Shown here: in pieces, positions 37,901 through 50,123 of the stretch | Position numbering within the stretch: position 1 is the first letter of the stretch | How the letters are laid out: the number at the start of each line of letters is the position of its first letter | Assembly: GCA_027605045.1 (NCBI GenBank) | Contig: JAQFWX010000012.1 | Coordinates: 1,216,306 to 1,280,305 of the forward strand | Length of the DNA stretch: 64,000 nt | Direction of reading: 5' to 3' | Source: Phallus indusiatus | Taxonomy: Eukaryota; Basidiomycota; Agaricomycetes; Phallales; Phallaceae | The notes under the pieces: model-generated | Seen by the model: only the letters and a program-made list of their open reading frames with translations | What the model was told of the DNA's origin: nothing | Databases searched by the model: none | Program-made: the position numbers and the translations under genes

Positions 37901-38760
37901 CTTTTGCTAAATTTACCTTTGCAGAGTAAACATCTAGTTCCAGATTGTAGTTCTAGATTGCCCTTACTAACTGGCAAACCGACCATCACGGGCGTTTTCA
38001 CATCTTTATCCGCCTTTGACTAATTCAAGATTGACTGACTCACCGACTCACTCACGCCTTCTTTGTTCTTTCAAGTGGATACACATAGTAAACGAGATTG
38101 TTGTTTACTTCTTCGATCGCTAGAAGAGAAGCTCTGGTTCTCCAAAAAGCCAAAAACTCAGTCTCAGCAAACCAGCCGAAATCATTTTTCTTTGTCACGA
38201 GGGGATTCCTCCGTTGCCACAAGCACTGTATTCGCCTAACATTTTTATGGTCTTCCCATGAACGAGAACAGTCAGGCGTTTATTGGTCTGCCGGGGATTA
38301 AGATTTGCTTTAACTTATTCGAAGAGGCTGTACTATATCCTTTTCTTCGTTGAAGATGGCTGCCTCCCCGCTAATAAACCCCAACTGCCTCATGGCTTCT
38401 TATCTTCGGTTCCCTTCTAATGGTACCATTTTATTGAAATCAGGTGCGTCGTTCTTGAAAGCCATAGATCGTCGCTGTTCGGAGAAGCGGCTGGTCTGGT
38501 GTACTTGGCTAGAACCGAGATGAGGTTAACTGGAGATATGTTAAGTAGTAGATAAGTCAGAAACTTTATCTCATGATCCTAGTACATAGTTCACGTTGCC
38601 ACACGCACGACAACGTACGTCGAATAAATAATTTCTATATATCACGTGTTGGGAATGTAATATAATGAGGAACGGAACTTTTCACACAAAATTAAGTAAC
38701 GGCCCGTTGTCCCTTACTCCGAGTCTCCGACTTTCTCAGTACCCGAATTCATCTTTCAAA
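34931..38760. other. Gene-poor region
   Basis: About 3.8 kb without a recognised gene. It includes a GAT trinucleotide run near 35838, a CATA/TATA microsatellite at about 36113-36150, and long A or T runs. Short frames at 35471-35677, 36300-36518, 36829-37063 and 37252-37476 look random. Confidence 0.45.
36113..36150. repeat. CATA/TATA microsatellite
   Basis: Imperfect tandem CATA units (cttacatacatacagatacatacacatatatatat) in AT-rich intergenic DNA. Confidence 0.6.
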
Positions 38761-40181
38761 ATGGCCACAATTCACTCTGTTAAACGAGCAAATAGCCATC
38801 TGGCATGGGATAACAGGCATGCCTCTTTTCTTTTTGCTCAGGGTCTACTTCGCTCATGTTAATTATTAACTTCTCCAAAAATAATTAGCATTCCGCCTGT
38901 GATGACTGTTCAAACAGGCGATATCGTAGAATTCGATTGTCTAGACGCCAGTAATGGACAGATAACGGAATCATCTACTGTAGAAACGTTATCGCACATC
39001 GACTTAACTCGGGTGGATCAAGTCAACGGACCGGTATACGTGACCGGCGCAGAACCCGGTGATACACTTGAAGTGGAAGTTCTGTCCATTGATCCAGCAG
39101 AATGGGGTTGGACAGGAATTATGTCCGGTTTTGGACTATTGCATGATGAATTCCTAACTCCTGCTCTGAAAATTTGGAAGATCGATGTCAAGAAAGGCGA
39201 GGCGTGGTTCAATGATTCGATTCGTATTCCGGTGCGGCCCTTTGCTGGTGAAATGGGAGTTGCGCCGGGTGCTCCTGGGCCACATCCAACGATTCCTCCT
39301 TACAAAACTGGTGTATGTTTTCTAATTAGTGCCACATATGCGTAGGATGATACAGATTCTTTATTTTTATCTAGGGTAATATCGATACGAAACATCTGAC
39401 CGCCGGCGCAAAACTCTATCTTCCCGTGGAAGTACGCGGTGCACTGTTTTCTATGGGCGTTCGTCTTTTCTCTTTATAAGTGAAAGGGTTTCTGAACCAC
39501 GAGAAAATATACAGGACGGACATGCTGCTCAAGGAGATGGAGGTAATTTCTCTTGTATGTTATTTTGAACACTTTGAGATAAGATAACCAATATCTACAG
39601 AAATATGCGGTATGCTTTCTCTCCCCCTTTATCCGCAAATAGAAGCTAGGTTAGTGGCCTGCTAACTGGGTAAACAAAGGAACTGCGATTGAGACACCCA
39701 TAAAAACACGCGTTCGCTTGACTGTTCTCAAGGATAAAAAATATGTTAAAACGCCCCATTTCTCCACGCCTCCGGCGGTTACAATCAATGGTGAACAGTA
39801 CTACACAACCACAGGTGTAGGGCCAGGTGGGAAGCCACAAGAATATTTTCATTGGAATTTTTGCTAAATGCTTAAGGTAGACTTGCGTGAAACGACACGA
39901 GATGCAGCGCGTGCGATGATTCAGTATCTCCAGGCCGAACATGGTTTGAGTCGAGAGGACGCATATATGCTATGCAGTGTCGCGGGCGATTTGAGATTAC
40001 ATGAAGTGGTAGGTTTGATGTTGGATGAATTTGCAAGGATCAACTTGAATAAACATAACTTTAGGTTGACATGCCAAACTATGTGGTATGTATGCAGTCC
40101 TCTGGCTAGCCCGTTAACACTGATCCCTACCTGCAGGTCGGAATGATGATGCCGAAATCAATTTTTATAAACTCGAAATAG
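38761..40181 (+). CDS. Acetamidase/formamidase (FmdA/AmdA family)
   Basis: Amidohydrolase releasing ammonia from formamide or acetamide, used in nitrogen supply. Starting at ATG 38761 (MATIHSVKRANSHLAWDN), intron 1 (about 38814-38888) joins to IPPVMTVQTGDIVEFDCLDA. Family blocks: PVYVTGAEPGDTLEVEVL; WGWTGIMSGFGLLHDEF; GEMGVAPGAPGPHPTIPPY; LTAGAKLYLPVEVRGALFSM; DGHAAQGDGEICGTAIE. Four short introns split this last part. Then LREATRDA-like RETTRDAARAMIQYL, LSREDAYMLCSVAGDLRLHEVVDMPNYVV in pieces, and the end MMMPKSIFIN with TAG at 40179-40181. All joins keep frame. Length is about 400 residues, as expected. Whether it prefers formamide or acetamide cannot be told. Confidence 0.92.
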
Positions 40182-43100
40182 TAGGTGGGGGTCGGGGTTA
40201 CTGGAATTAGAATGTATATACTTGACTAGCAGGATATTGCTGTGCAATAAATTAACGCGAATTGGCAGTTTTGAAGAGATGATCAATACGATAACGAATT
40301 CAAGTCTTATCAAAATGAGTGCCACAGCGGCATCATGATATCCGGCTTTAAAGTTTTAGAACTTCAGTGGGAAACGGGGTTGAAAATGCCCGACCGGGAA
40401 TATTCTAAAAGTCAAGTGAGTGCTATTAACGTGGGAGGATTTTATTGCTGTAACCCTGCAGGGAATTTAGTACAAATTAGTATCAGCTCGGATATTGTCC
40501 GACATGAAGGAATAAACGGCCCCCCGCATAGACATGCTGACAAAGGCGCTTAAGAGTTGGGTCCTTGGCAGGCACGTGACTGTTTTCAGCAATTCCTACG
40601 ACCTATAGGCGTTTGTTTGCCATGAAACAGCGAGGTCAGGTCTGCAGCATGCGAAAGGAACTAGCTCATCGTCGTTCATTATGGCTCCCATCAATTAGAG
40701 TTTCAGTTGAGCGTGTTTGGTAAGAGAAATCTTCAAAATTTACTTACGTTGAAAGAAATATTAATATCCCTCTGGGTCATTCAGTTGACTGTTGGATAAT
40801 CCGCTTGAAGGTAGAAGGTTTCCAGCTCGGAGGTTCGAAATCCTCGGAAAAGCCTACGTTAGTATCAGTGACACCGTTCAATGTACTACAGGCTACCCTG
40901 GTGTTGCGGTCTATTGTTTTAGCTTCAGGGGTTGACCTGAGAACCAAAAGAAAGCGTGAAGCCTCCAAGTGTAAGGATTCCAATAACAGTCCTCGTCATT
41001 CGCAGTTAGTACGTGGATATATTTGGCAATATTATTTACTGATAAAGTATTGGTAGTACTTAAGAGGTGGTGCTGTCAGTACCTTGCCGTTGTACCAGCT
41101 TTCGACATGTTGCAACTTCCAGACCGCCCTTGATTATGGGCGGGAAACCTTGCAGTGACTTAAAGGCAATAAGTCTTGTTCTTTTTGCAAAACAAATATT
41201 GCCAACTTATCCATTGGAATTGGAGAAAGGAGCCGAATAAGTGACCGCCTACAGAAGTTTCATATTGCTCAAAATTATCTACCGAGTGTATGTCCACTCA
41301 TCCTTTTAGCTGTTTTCTTTCTCAAGTCTTTGTTACGGTTTTAGCTATCCTTTTTACGCGTTAAACTACCTGTTAACGGTAAAGAGCCTGGCACCATTAC
41401 AAGTATCAGATTCGACTGTGGGCTACCTTCGTTATGGCCATTCGTTCCTCTTAAGGATGGCAATCAATATAGTTTCATCCTGAGGGGCAATGTCACATAA
41501 ACATGAAAAGTAAGCATCTCAAACACCCAACGATATTGAGATATTCAATCGAAGCCACCTTTCTATTTAAGTTGATTTTATACAGATGACAATCCTCTCG
41601 ACCAAGCCAGGGCAATCGGTCACGTCTTAAAAGGATAAATTGGTTTAAATACCACTTTTTTAAAATCAACTTTCGGGCGAAGGTTTCGCAGATTTTCAGC
41701 GCCGAGACTCGGAGTTGGACTATTTCGGGGAGTTATACCTCGAACCCTGCACTTCAGTGTCTACCTTACATTTGAAAGCGACGAGATCGGGCCAACAAAC
41801 TTAACTTTAACAACACATATACGACTTTGATATATCCAGGAAAAGACAAAATCGAAAAGCCTATGAGCCTGGGAAAGGCAATAAGCCTAAGGCGCGGTGA
41901 TGTGGCTGGTGAGTTAGTGTCCGAAACATCGAAGGGTTTATGCTCGATCTGATATTATTAATTATTGTAAAAGCGCGTGTAATTACAATCCGTTGGCATG
42001 GGCCTGCTTTGTGGTTCAGTACGAACGAGTTCATCGTGTAATTCGGATAAGTGGAAAGATCTCTACCAATGTAAGAAGGCTTTAATCGAACGTGTTCCAC
42101 GATAGTTGACTCATGCCTCTTTTTTGACGTAGACCGGGGCGAGAATTCGTCATGCACCTAATTGAATGCATTCGCGATAGTTAATCATGATTATCCTTTA
42201 ACTTGGACCAGAGTGGCAATTCGTCCGTACCGTTGGCAAACCCTGAACAAAAGCGGTCCTTTTGGGCAGGGTTGACCTCTTTTGTTCAGGTTACGATTCC
42301 ACCCAGGACCTTGCAATTGCTAGGCTATACTACTGTGTCAAATTACCAGTAATCGTTCCGAGATTGTCAGGGATAAATATGCGTAATAGGACAATCTATT
42401 TGGAGCATTCGATCATATTCCTTGGATATGCTTCGGAGAAGTCGAGGCTATTTTTGATTACAGCACCAAGACAAGACCGGCTACTTATTTGTGCTAAATT
42501 TGTCCTCGGAGCATAGATCGATGGCTTCAGATCTACGAGTAAACAGCATACACCGTCCCGAAGGCTGGATGACCCTCTTTTCGAGCTTCATCCCTTGGAT
42601 TTTGTTATCTCTTCATCCTCTCCTGCTGTTCCCAATCTTATTACTTTGACCTTCCGTTACAAAACACGATAATCTTTGAAAATGAGCAGTAACTTAAGAA
42701 TTCGGCTTCCAGTCGGATGTCCCGCCCTCATCATTGATTTTGGATGCGATCGTCGAAGGATTCAAATGGTAATCCGACATGGAAACATATGCACGGACAG
42801 CTACCGTCCAGAAAGAAGGTCTACTGCGCGCAGATACCATGTAAACCCAGTGGGTTCATTGTAATGAAAAACAGTGGACAATAGCCTACTATTCAAAATA
42901 ACATCATACTCTCAAGGTCAGAATGAGCCTTTGTTTTGACGGGCGAAAAAGCATATATTAATCCAGTTCCAAATAGAAGAGAGCCTGTCTTGCTTTTTTC
43001 TGGTTTCCTGCCTTTTATTCAGGGTTCTAATATTGAAAAAGAAGCTTTAACATAGGTACAGAAAGCGACTTGTGAACCGCTTTGGAGACAAAGGAAAGAA

Positions 43101-44770
43101 GTTGAGGCGAGGGTGATTTTCTTGTGAAGAAGAATCTAGAATTCTCGATAGAAGACAACGAAGAAATTCCACTCGTAAAACTTTGTGCCTATGATCCCAA
43201 AAACCGTCCGCTCCCGCTGCTTTAGATGTGAAGCCAGTTGAACCTTATGGTCCTTACGTCTTCTTCACCTAAAACCGTTTTTCTAGCCCTAACACGAGAC
43301 AAACCATTATGTGTTCCTGTTTCTGTGAGCAAGGGCCCAACCTCCCCGATATCTCTTGTTTCCACATTTCGTTTTCTATCCAGCATGTCGGCATCATTCA
43401 TCGAGCTACGCTGCTGACGAAACTGAAGGTGTGTTAATAAAGGGTAATGCAGGACGAGAACGGTGATTATTTTTACCGTATACTTGTTTGTTTGGCTTTA
43501 TACATCCAATGGAAACATCACCCGAAGCGCACTAAAATTAATGATTTCAAAAGTTTACTACTTACCTACCTTAGTCTACATATGGACTATCTGGGGCCAT
43601 CGGTAGGAAATCCTGTGTAGATCATTTAATAAAGATATAAAAAACACCGAAGGGAAACATTCCACAATTCATTACCCTTATTAAATACTCATCCGATCGA
43701 GATTTATCGTTTGTCCATAAGGCCAATGGCGTGTTGCGACTATCCCGCAAGCGGTGCGAAGACCAAGCAAGAATCCGGAATGCAGAATGCGACAATGACT
43801 GTCTGAGATGATTTTTGAGATAGAAAGTTGGAAGAACCAAAGAAGAGGACAACGGAATTGCTTTTATTCTTTACCTGCCGACATAGTGACGTTTGAAGTA
43901 CACCTTGGCATACTCTATGAAACATGTACAAACAAGTGCAGATTCCGATACATCTTTGCAGAAATCAGGATATGTGAATGAGGGACACCCTTGGATTTAA
44001 TTTAAATGGTCATCATGGTAGTAGACTCAGTTGAAATTGTGTTAGAATTCGAGTCTCTTTGGGACGTTGCTTCTTCCTCAAGCGTCAATAGCAGACGGGG
44101 AATGTAATACTAAAACTAGATTAAAGAATTAGTTTCAACCTAAATCCAAAATAAGGACTGATTCACATTTATTGAATGCTGAAGAAAGGAAATCGGATTG
44201 ATTGGTTGAGTAATTTATGCCAATTTCAGTTTCGGAAATGTACGAGATCGTATCCCATGGCGATTTGGCTGGTGGTCAGGCTCAAGTCAAATCCAGAGTT
44301 CCCGAAGGTAATATAGCAGCTCTGAATGTGTAGGTCAATAGCTTTGATGCATTACCTGGACCTTATGGAATAGCCGTAAGCATGTTGGTACAAATGAGAC
44401 TTACTACAATGGAACCAGCCAAAAACATTTCTCCTAATCTCCCACAATTTCACGAGCTTTACCTAATTACATGACAGGAGCGCAATGCTCACTTGTTTTA
44501 AAGAAATCCATGTAAGGGCTCAGCGGTCTCGGCCCACAGCGGCAGAGGTCAGCTTGTTCTGATTCCCCGGTTACAAACGTTTCAATCCAGCAACCTGCCA
44601 AAGACGCATTTTGATGTTATTGCAGCTCTCGGCTGCACCAATATGTCGTCAATATAAGACGATGAGAAGAGGCGGTATTTTGGAATTTGTTTAATGGTCA
44701 GGTCAAGGTATTACGTTGTGCGTGGGAATTGATCCCGAAAACAGTTGCACTCCTTAGGCTCTTCCACACA
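40182..44770. other. Gene-poor region
   Basis: About 4.6 kb with no confident gene. Frames at 40335-40553, 40805-41056, 42262-42516 (plus), 41861-42157 and 43622-43931 (minus) have no family resemblance. A short coding-like stretch near 44239-44308 starts ATG and reads MYEIVSHGDLAGGQAQ, then a donor-like GGTAAT; no second exon could be joined with confidence. Confidence 0.4.
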
Positions 44771-45781
44771 ATGTCTGCTCAACTTCAGCTTGAGACTGGC
44801 AGTTTATTGTCAGAAATTCTTGGGTTTCATCCTCAGCTATTCCTAGACAATGTTATCAATATCGCAAATGAGCAGATAGATCTTTGCACCGAGGAAGTTG
44901 CAACACTCATGTCCGAGTGGACTCAAGAACGCGCGAAGAGTGGTACTAGCAACCTACAACAACAAGAAGACTTGGCTACAGAAGTTGAGGAGGTACGTGC
45001 GTGATTGTATCAGGTAAAAACGCGCTTAACATGCGTGTTTTCTTTTATTTAGGGACTAGTTGCTTTTCAGACTTTGTTGGAATCACATGTTGACCTGGCG
45101 TTTGACTTTTTTGAAGTCTGGACGCTGCGGAATATATTCTTTATTTCTCCAGATTTACGCGTCACTGTTCCACATCAACGCGGTTTAAACCTTCATCAGG
45201 ACCCCAACGCCGAAGCGGAGTTGTTTGAAGAAATCGTCGAATTGAGAAAACAGTTACGGAATGTACGTCCGAGTTGTACGCGTCACTATACAATAACTAA
45301 TTAAAGTATCAAAAAGAAACGACGACTTACTCGTTTACTGAAATCTGCCATACCCGTCTCAAATGCCCAGCTAGCCCGTGCCCGCGCACGGTTTGACTCA
45401 ATATCTTTTCTACCCTCGGAACCACCCTCATCATTCCTTGTCGACACTTTAACCGAACTCGCGAATTCACTTCCCGATCCCACATTTTCTGACTCTTCAA
45501 TTCCTTCACCTTCACAACAGCTGCAAGATCCAACTAAACGGCCATGGGAGCGCGGACGAACTGGGTACGATCAATGGGCTGTATCGCGTCTGATTGAACG
45601 AGCGAACGGGGACGATCATGTTTATAGTAATGTGGAAATCGAGAATACGCAACGTGAAGTGTTTGGTGAAGCAGAAGAATTATGGACTATCCATGGTGCT
45701 CTTGAAGCCGAGAAGGCAAGCCGGCCTCGAGATTTTGAACTAGCTAATGTTGAATCCGAACCGAAAAAGCGCAGATTGTAG
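44771..45781 (+). CDS. MTW1: Kinetochore protein Mis12/Mtw1
   Basis: Subunit of the Mis12 complex, which links the inner centromere to the microtubule-binding Ndc80 complex. Starting at ATG 44771: SLLSEILGFHPQLFLDNVIN matches the Mis12 N-terminal helical head, followed by IDLCTEEVATLMSEW. An intron (about 44993-45053) joins GLVAFQTLLESHVDLAFDFFEVWTLRNIFF in two pieces, the second conserved block. A long helical part (AELFEEIVELRKQLRN) follows. A second intron, with acceptor CAAAAAG, joins KRRLTRLLKSAIP and a less conserved tail ending KKRRL with TAG at 45779-45781. Length is about 300 residues. Frame is intact. It lies tandem with the ketopantoate reductase, 189 bases apart. Confidence 0.9.
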
Positions 45782-45970
45782 CTATTCTCTTTTACTTGTT
45801 GTTTTTTGACATGTTGTAGTATTTAGGATTAGGCATACTGTAGTAATTAGATCTAAACATGTATCGAATATCCTAGTATTGGCATTGTACGTAGCGTGAG
45901 AGACTTCTTTTCGTGTCTCCTTTCCGATGACTCGTCCGATGATAAATTGCGTAACATTAGGTCTCTCGCC

Positions 45971-47479
45971 ATGTCGACAGCGACGAAAAATGTTCTAGTT
46001 GTGGGTAAGTTACGTTGAGCTTCATTTCAAGTCTTATTTTCTGAAGAAACAACAGGATTGGGTGGTGTCGGGGCTATATGTGAGGAATCTATCCTTCAAT
46101 TCGAATACAGCCCGTAAAGAAGTATTCATTCAAAACAGACTCGTACGCGATCAAAGCAGCTGGGAAAGCTAGAGTTACTTGTATTGCTCGAGGCAACTAC
46201 GAAGCCACGAAAAGTCAGCTTTTGCTAGAAAATCAGCTATTGAATTGTTGACACATTTCATCTGGCAGCCAATGGTATTTCCATCCGTTCTCGAAAGTAT
46301 GGAAACTTTCCAAACTGGAAACCCGATAGATGTGAGATATGTTTCAATTGCTTCCGTACTCTCTTGGCTAACATTATTATCCAAAATTCAGTGGTTAGAT
46401 CCGTCGCGGACGCCGCAGATCAGCCTTATTCGCATGTCATCGTTGCAACCAAATGTCTTCCGGAGATATCACCTTTATCTTCGTTGTTAGCACCATTATT
46501 GCATGGTGACAAGGAACTACCTGTATTCGTTTTGCTACAAAACGGTATAGGAGTAGAGAAGAACCTTTACAGCGAGGTTAAGCGGCTACGAAACGAATCT
46601 CCTAAGATTATAACTACCGCTCTTTGGATAGGTTCAAACTTGCTAGATGGAAATATCATCGAACATAGTCATCCTGTTAGCAGATTGTGTTGTTTTTACT
46701 TTGGGGAATACTGATCTTATCGTGTAGGAACGGCTGGTGATAGGAATGTACAGACCTTCATTCTCGCCCGACGTGGTCAATTCACCTGAGAGAAGTCTAC
46801 ACTTGAAGATTTCAAGAGTCTCTTAGAAGGTATAGACAGCCCTGTGCGAATAGTCGATGAAATTCAGAGAGTGAAGTTCGAGAAGAACTTTTGGTGAGGT
46901 TTCACTGATGGCATTTGTTTCTTTCATAAGGGCGCTCTTGATTGACAAGAAAACTAGGAATGCTGGTCTCGGAGCTTGTTCAGCTCTGACACGTTATACT
47001 CTTCCTGCATTTTTCAGAGAAGAAGTCGTAGAAAGTCAAGTTATACCTCAAGTTCGCGCCATGATGAAGGAGATATTGGCAATTGGGCGTGCAATGGGTT
47101 TCTCGGAAGAAGCTCTTCCCTCTTCTATAATCGATAACACCATCGCGAACACGGCTAGGCTACATAAAGCTCCGGATAGTATTCATAAGGCAAGCATGCT
47201 GTTAGATTTGGAAAGCGGGAAACCATTGGAGCTTGAGGTAGTTTTGGGCGAGCTAGTAAGAAAAGCCAAAGAATTGGGCGTTGATGCACCTGTGAGTTCG
47301 AGTTCCTTTTTCTATTTTCATTTCGGGAGTATGCCAGAGAGCATCGAAAAAAAATTGCTGTGCTTTTTCTCCTTTTTGTTGTGCCTTGGCTTACCATCTT
47401 AAAACAATTACAGAGATTAGAAATGGTTTATTCTCTATTATTCGTCATACAACATCAACTGTCATCGTCCAAACTTTAA
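45971..47479 (+). CDS. 2-dehydropantoate 2-reductase (PanE/ApbA family), one apparent frameshift
   Basis: NADPH-dependent ketopantoate reductase of the pantothenate/CoA pathway, or a paralogue. Starting at ATG 45971: KNVLVVGLGGVGAIYSYAIK carries the GxGxxG motif (two introns inside). Then RVTCIARGNYEA, HVIVATKCLPEI, FVLLQNGIGVEKNLY and ITTALWIGSN. After SFSPDVVNSPER the frame must shift by one base near 46791-46796 to continue as TLEDFKSLLEGIDSPVRIV; no intron fits. An intron (about 46893-46961) joins KFEKNFW to NAGLGACSALTRYT, and the C-terminal domain reads SSIIDNTIANT...LEVVLGELVRKAKELG. A last intron gives MVYSLLFVIQHQL and TAA at 47477-47479. Length is about 350 residues. Confidence 0.85.
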
Positions 47480-47574
47480 AATACAATATGAGTCGAATAT
47501 GAAGGTCCATGATAAAGATAAAAATGAAGAATAAGCGCTATCAGATGATAATGTTACGTGCATGTGGCGTGTTT

Positions 47575-47864
47575 CTATATGGGACAGATACAACAACAGC
47601 CATCACCGCCCTGGATTATTGTCAGATAATCATGAATAGAGGCGGCTATAATCACCTCAGACTTACCGGGCACGGTAATGGAATACATCCACCTCTGATT
47701 CTTAGAGCATTTTGTGTTGTCTGTCGGCTTGGTGTTCGTTTTGGTTGGGTTGTCATATCTGAAATCGCAACAGGTTGCGAAGAGATAGTTGTTTGGTGAC
47801 TTGGAATATAGACTGGTTTTGGTGCATTAATCGCGTTCTTTGGAGATGAAATAGAGTCTGACAT
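47575..47864 (-). CDS. Tiny Cys-rich protein with RIRGG motif, unknown function
   Basis: Two exons. From ATG 47864 (MSDSISSPKNAINAPKP) a Ser/Thr/Pro/Gln-rich stretch leads to ALRIRGGCIPLPCP. A 57-nt intron (GTAAGT...CCAG) then joins GGDGCCCICPI and TAG at 47575-47577. Length is about 77 residues. The design, a disordered N-terminus, a Leu/Ile-Arg-Gly-Gly motif and a terminal cysteine cluster, recalls small proteins I have seen in basidiomycete gene sets; function is not known to me. There is no signal peptide. The cysteine cluster could be a palmitoylation or metal site (inference). A CRE-like site lies 81 bases upstream of the ATG. Confidence 0.65.
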
Positions 47865-47944
47865 GGCTTAAAGAGTATGGAGCTGCGTATAGGAGACGAC
47901 GCGCTTAAATAACTACGGCGGCGTACGCAGTGTGCGTGGTTCAA

Positions 47945-47952
47945 TGACGTCA
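47945..47952. promoter_or_regulatory. CRE/ATF-like site TGACGTCA upstream of the Cys-rich gene
   Basis: A perfect TGACGTCA palindrome about 80 bases upstream of the ATG at 47864. It is the second such site noticed in the window; the other is in the URM1 divergent promoter. Confidence 0.4.
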
Positions 47953-48085
47953 GTGTAAGCATCGCACCTCTGACCCACTTTTGCGCATAGTCTAATAATA
48001 ATCACATTTTATTCTTCATATTATTTACATTACGTATCCTAGTATAAACAAACAGAAAATGTACGGCAAAAAGAGCGTCGAAATA

Positions 48086-49836
48086 TCATCTGAGCTGCAG
48101 AATACTGTCTCCAGTGAGGGTTCGCGTGGTCTTCTCCTTGCGCTTCTTTGGAACCTCCCATAGTCTCCAGAATTTGAGATTCTCATCGCCGGCTCCAGTG
48201 CAGACAACATCACCCTGGGGACTGACTTGCGAGAACAGCACTCTTGCATCATGAGCGTCACGTATTTCAGCTACCCGCTCCATTGTCGGGTAAGCGTGTA
48301 TCATTATGGAATTGGTGGGGTATCCATGTGTCGTAAAGATCTCCTTTTTATGTGGTGCCCACCGCACTGACGTGATTTGTGCTGGAGTCTGGGCCGAGTA
48401 AATTCGTGCACTTGTTGTTACATTCCAGATATGCAATTTCGCGTCTGAGGTACCACCTCCGGTGGCTAGCAAGGAAGGCTGCCAGGGGCACCATGAAACT
48501 CCCTTAGAACCACATTAGCTGAAGAAAAAGATGAGAATGTCGCCTTCAAATTAAATTACCTTAACAGCGGCCGTATGCGTTCTCTTAGTCATAAACGGTT
48601 CCTCGCTATGGGTACCACCAGCGTCTCCAACTCGACCATCCCAAACTTGCACGACATTGTCATTGCCTCCACTAGCAAGGAAATCCCCATCAGAACGCCA
48701 ATCAAGACCGCAGACTTCACCGGTGTGTCCAAGTAGTTCACAAACTTTGTGGCGGGCTACACGAACGTCGTGATGCCAGATGCTGCCGTCTCCGCACCCT
48801 GAGCTCACCAAGTGTCCGCTCCATGACATACATGCAACTTGCGCTTGATGACCAGTCATAGTTCTCAGTTTAGTACCACTTTCAACGTCCCAAAGTTCGA
48901 CATCGCCAGTGCCCAGTCCAATCGCAAGGTATGAGCCATCGTTAGAAAATGAAACGGAGGCAACGTAGGTTCCCTCAGGGGCTTCGGCCATTTGGGTTAC
49001 GGTACCTGTATCTGCGCGCCAGACATAGGTGTTCTCTGACAGAGCTACTGCTAGGATGTTGGTACTGGACCACGAAATAAGGTTAAGATAAAAGTCGTCT
49101 AATTGCCATGAGTCTTTAAGTTTTTCAGAAGCCTCTTTATGTGCTTACCTGCCATTCCTGGAGCATCTAGGACACGCTCAGGTTGAGTCGAAATTTTTCG
49201 GGTCTTGTTGGTGGTAGTACCCGTTGAACTTGATCCTGCGTTTGTACGTTGATATAGTGCACGGACGTGCAATCTTTGCTGGGATAAACTATTGTCTGCT
49301 GATGGCATTGGCGGGGGTTCATGATACTTTAAAACTCGCTGATTGAGGGGTAAACCAACTGCTTCTGCTAGTCTTGCAACATGTCTGGGTGATCCATCTG
49401 GATGATATGGTTTCATGGGCGCAGCAGCAATATCACTATCGTCGAGACCACGAGCTCTCGGTAAGAATCTATCATCGGGGCCCAAACGAGTCATAGACTT
49501 TGCACGCCTCGGAGAAGGTTTGGCTTGTAGACTCGGGAAGTAGTCATGTTTCACGACTTCCATTCGACTTTCAATACCTCCTCTTCTGATCACTCCCTGG
49601 TTAGCTTGTCTCTGAAGTTCCGCAGTGACAACAAAACCGCCGATAGCTTGTTTGATGGGAGACGAAGGTCGAGATATAAAGGGATTTGCATCATGAGCAT
49701 GAGCTCGTCGTTTGGATGGGGAGCCCAGAGACAGCGCATTAATACCTGCTACCAACGATGGTGTTAGCGGCGCTCGTGTTCGAATAGGTGTTTTTGGATG
49801 GTGAGATTTGGATGTTGTTGTTTTTGTCGAAGCCAT
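48086..49836 (-). CDS. CDC20: APC/C activator Cdc20 (WD40)
   Basis: Activator and substrate receptor of the anaphase-promoting complex; drives the metaphase-anaphase transition and is held by the spindle checkpoint. From ATG 49836 the N-terminal about 245 residues are disordered and contain the C-box-like DDRFLPRARG, then RVLDAPGMA. An intron joins DDFYLNLISWSSTNILAVAL, the usual start of the Cdc20/Fizzy propeller. Seven WD40 blades follow: e.g. VASVSFSNDGSYLAIGLGTG, GDVELWDVESG, GHTGEVCGLDWRSDGDFLAS and GNDNVVQVWD. A second intron joins AVK to GVSWCPWQPSLLATGGG. The end is DSILQLR, TGA at 48086-48088. The terminal Leu-Arg stands where most family members have Ile-Arg, which docks on the APC/C. 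Length is about 550 residues; frame is intact. Confidence 0.93.
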
Positions 49837-50123
49837 GATTATTAAGGAAGAGCAAGATTTTAAAAAGACACGAAACAGAGGCGGTCAGGGTGGGGGTGTA
49901 ATGGTATACGTAAGGTAAGGTGAAAAAACTGAAACGAACTTGTCACGTCTTAAACCGCGCGCCGATGCCACGTGATGGACTTCAAAGCCTGTTTACCTAA
50001 GCGGAAGGCCCTGTCCACCTTTCGAGTTGGTCCACTGGACCAGCAAGTATTCCCTAATATCGTTACGACGTTATTTCAATAGAAACTCTCATAATCTGAG
50101 CTAAATAACTAATAATGTTACCC
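49837..50123. other. Intergenic region
   Basis: Short spacer upstream of CDC20 and downstream of the flavoprotein gene. It holds the CDC20 promoter; no clear TATA box. Confidence 0.4.

Noticed and set aside
40815..40850. tRNA T-arm-like motif GGTTCGAAATCC
   Set aside because: The loop is one base too long, the flanks do not form acceptor, D or anticodon stems, and no box A lies at the right distance.
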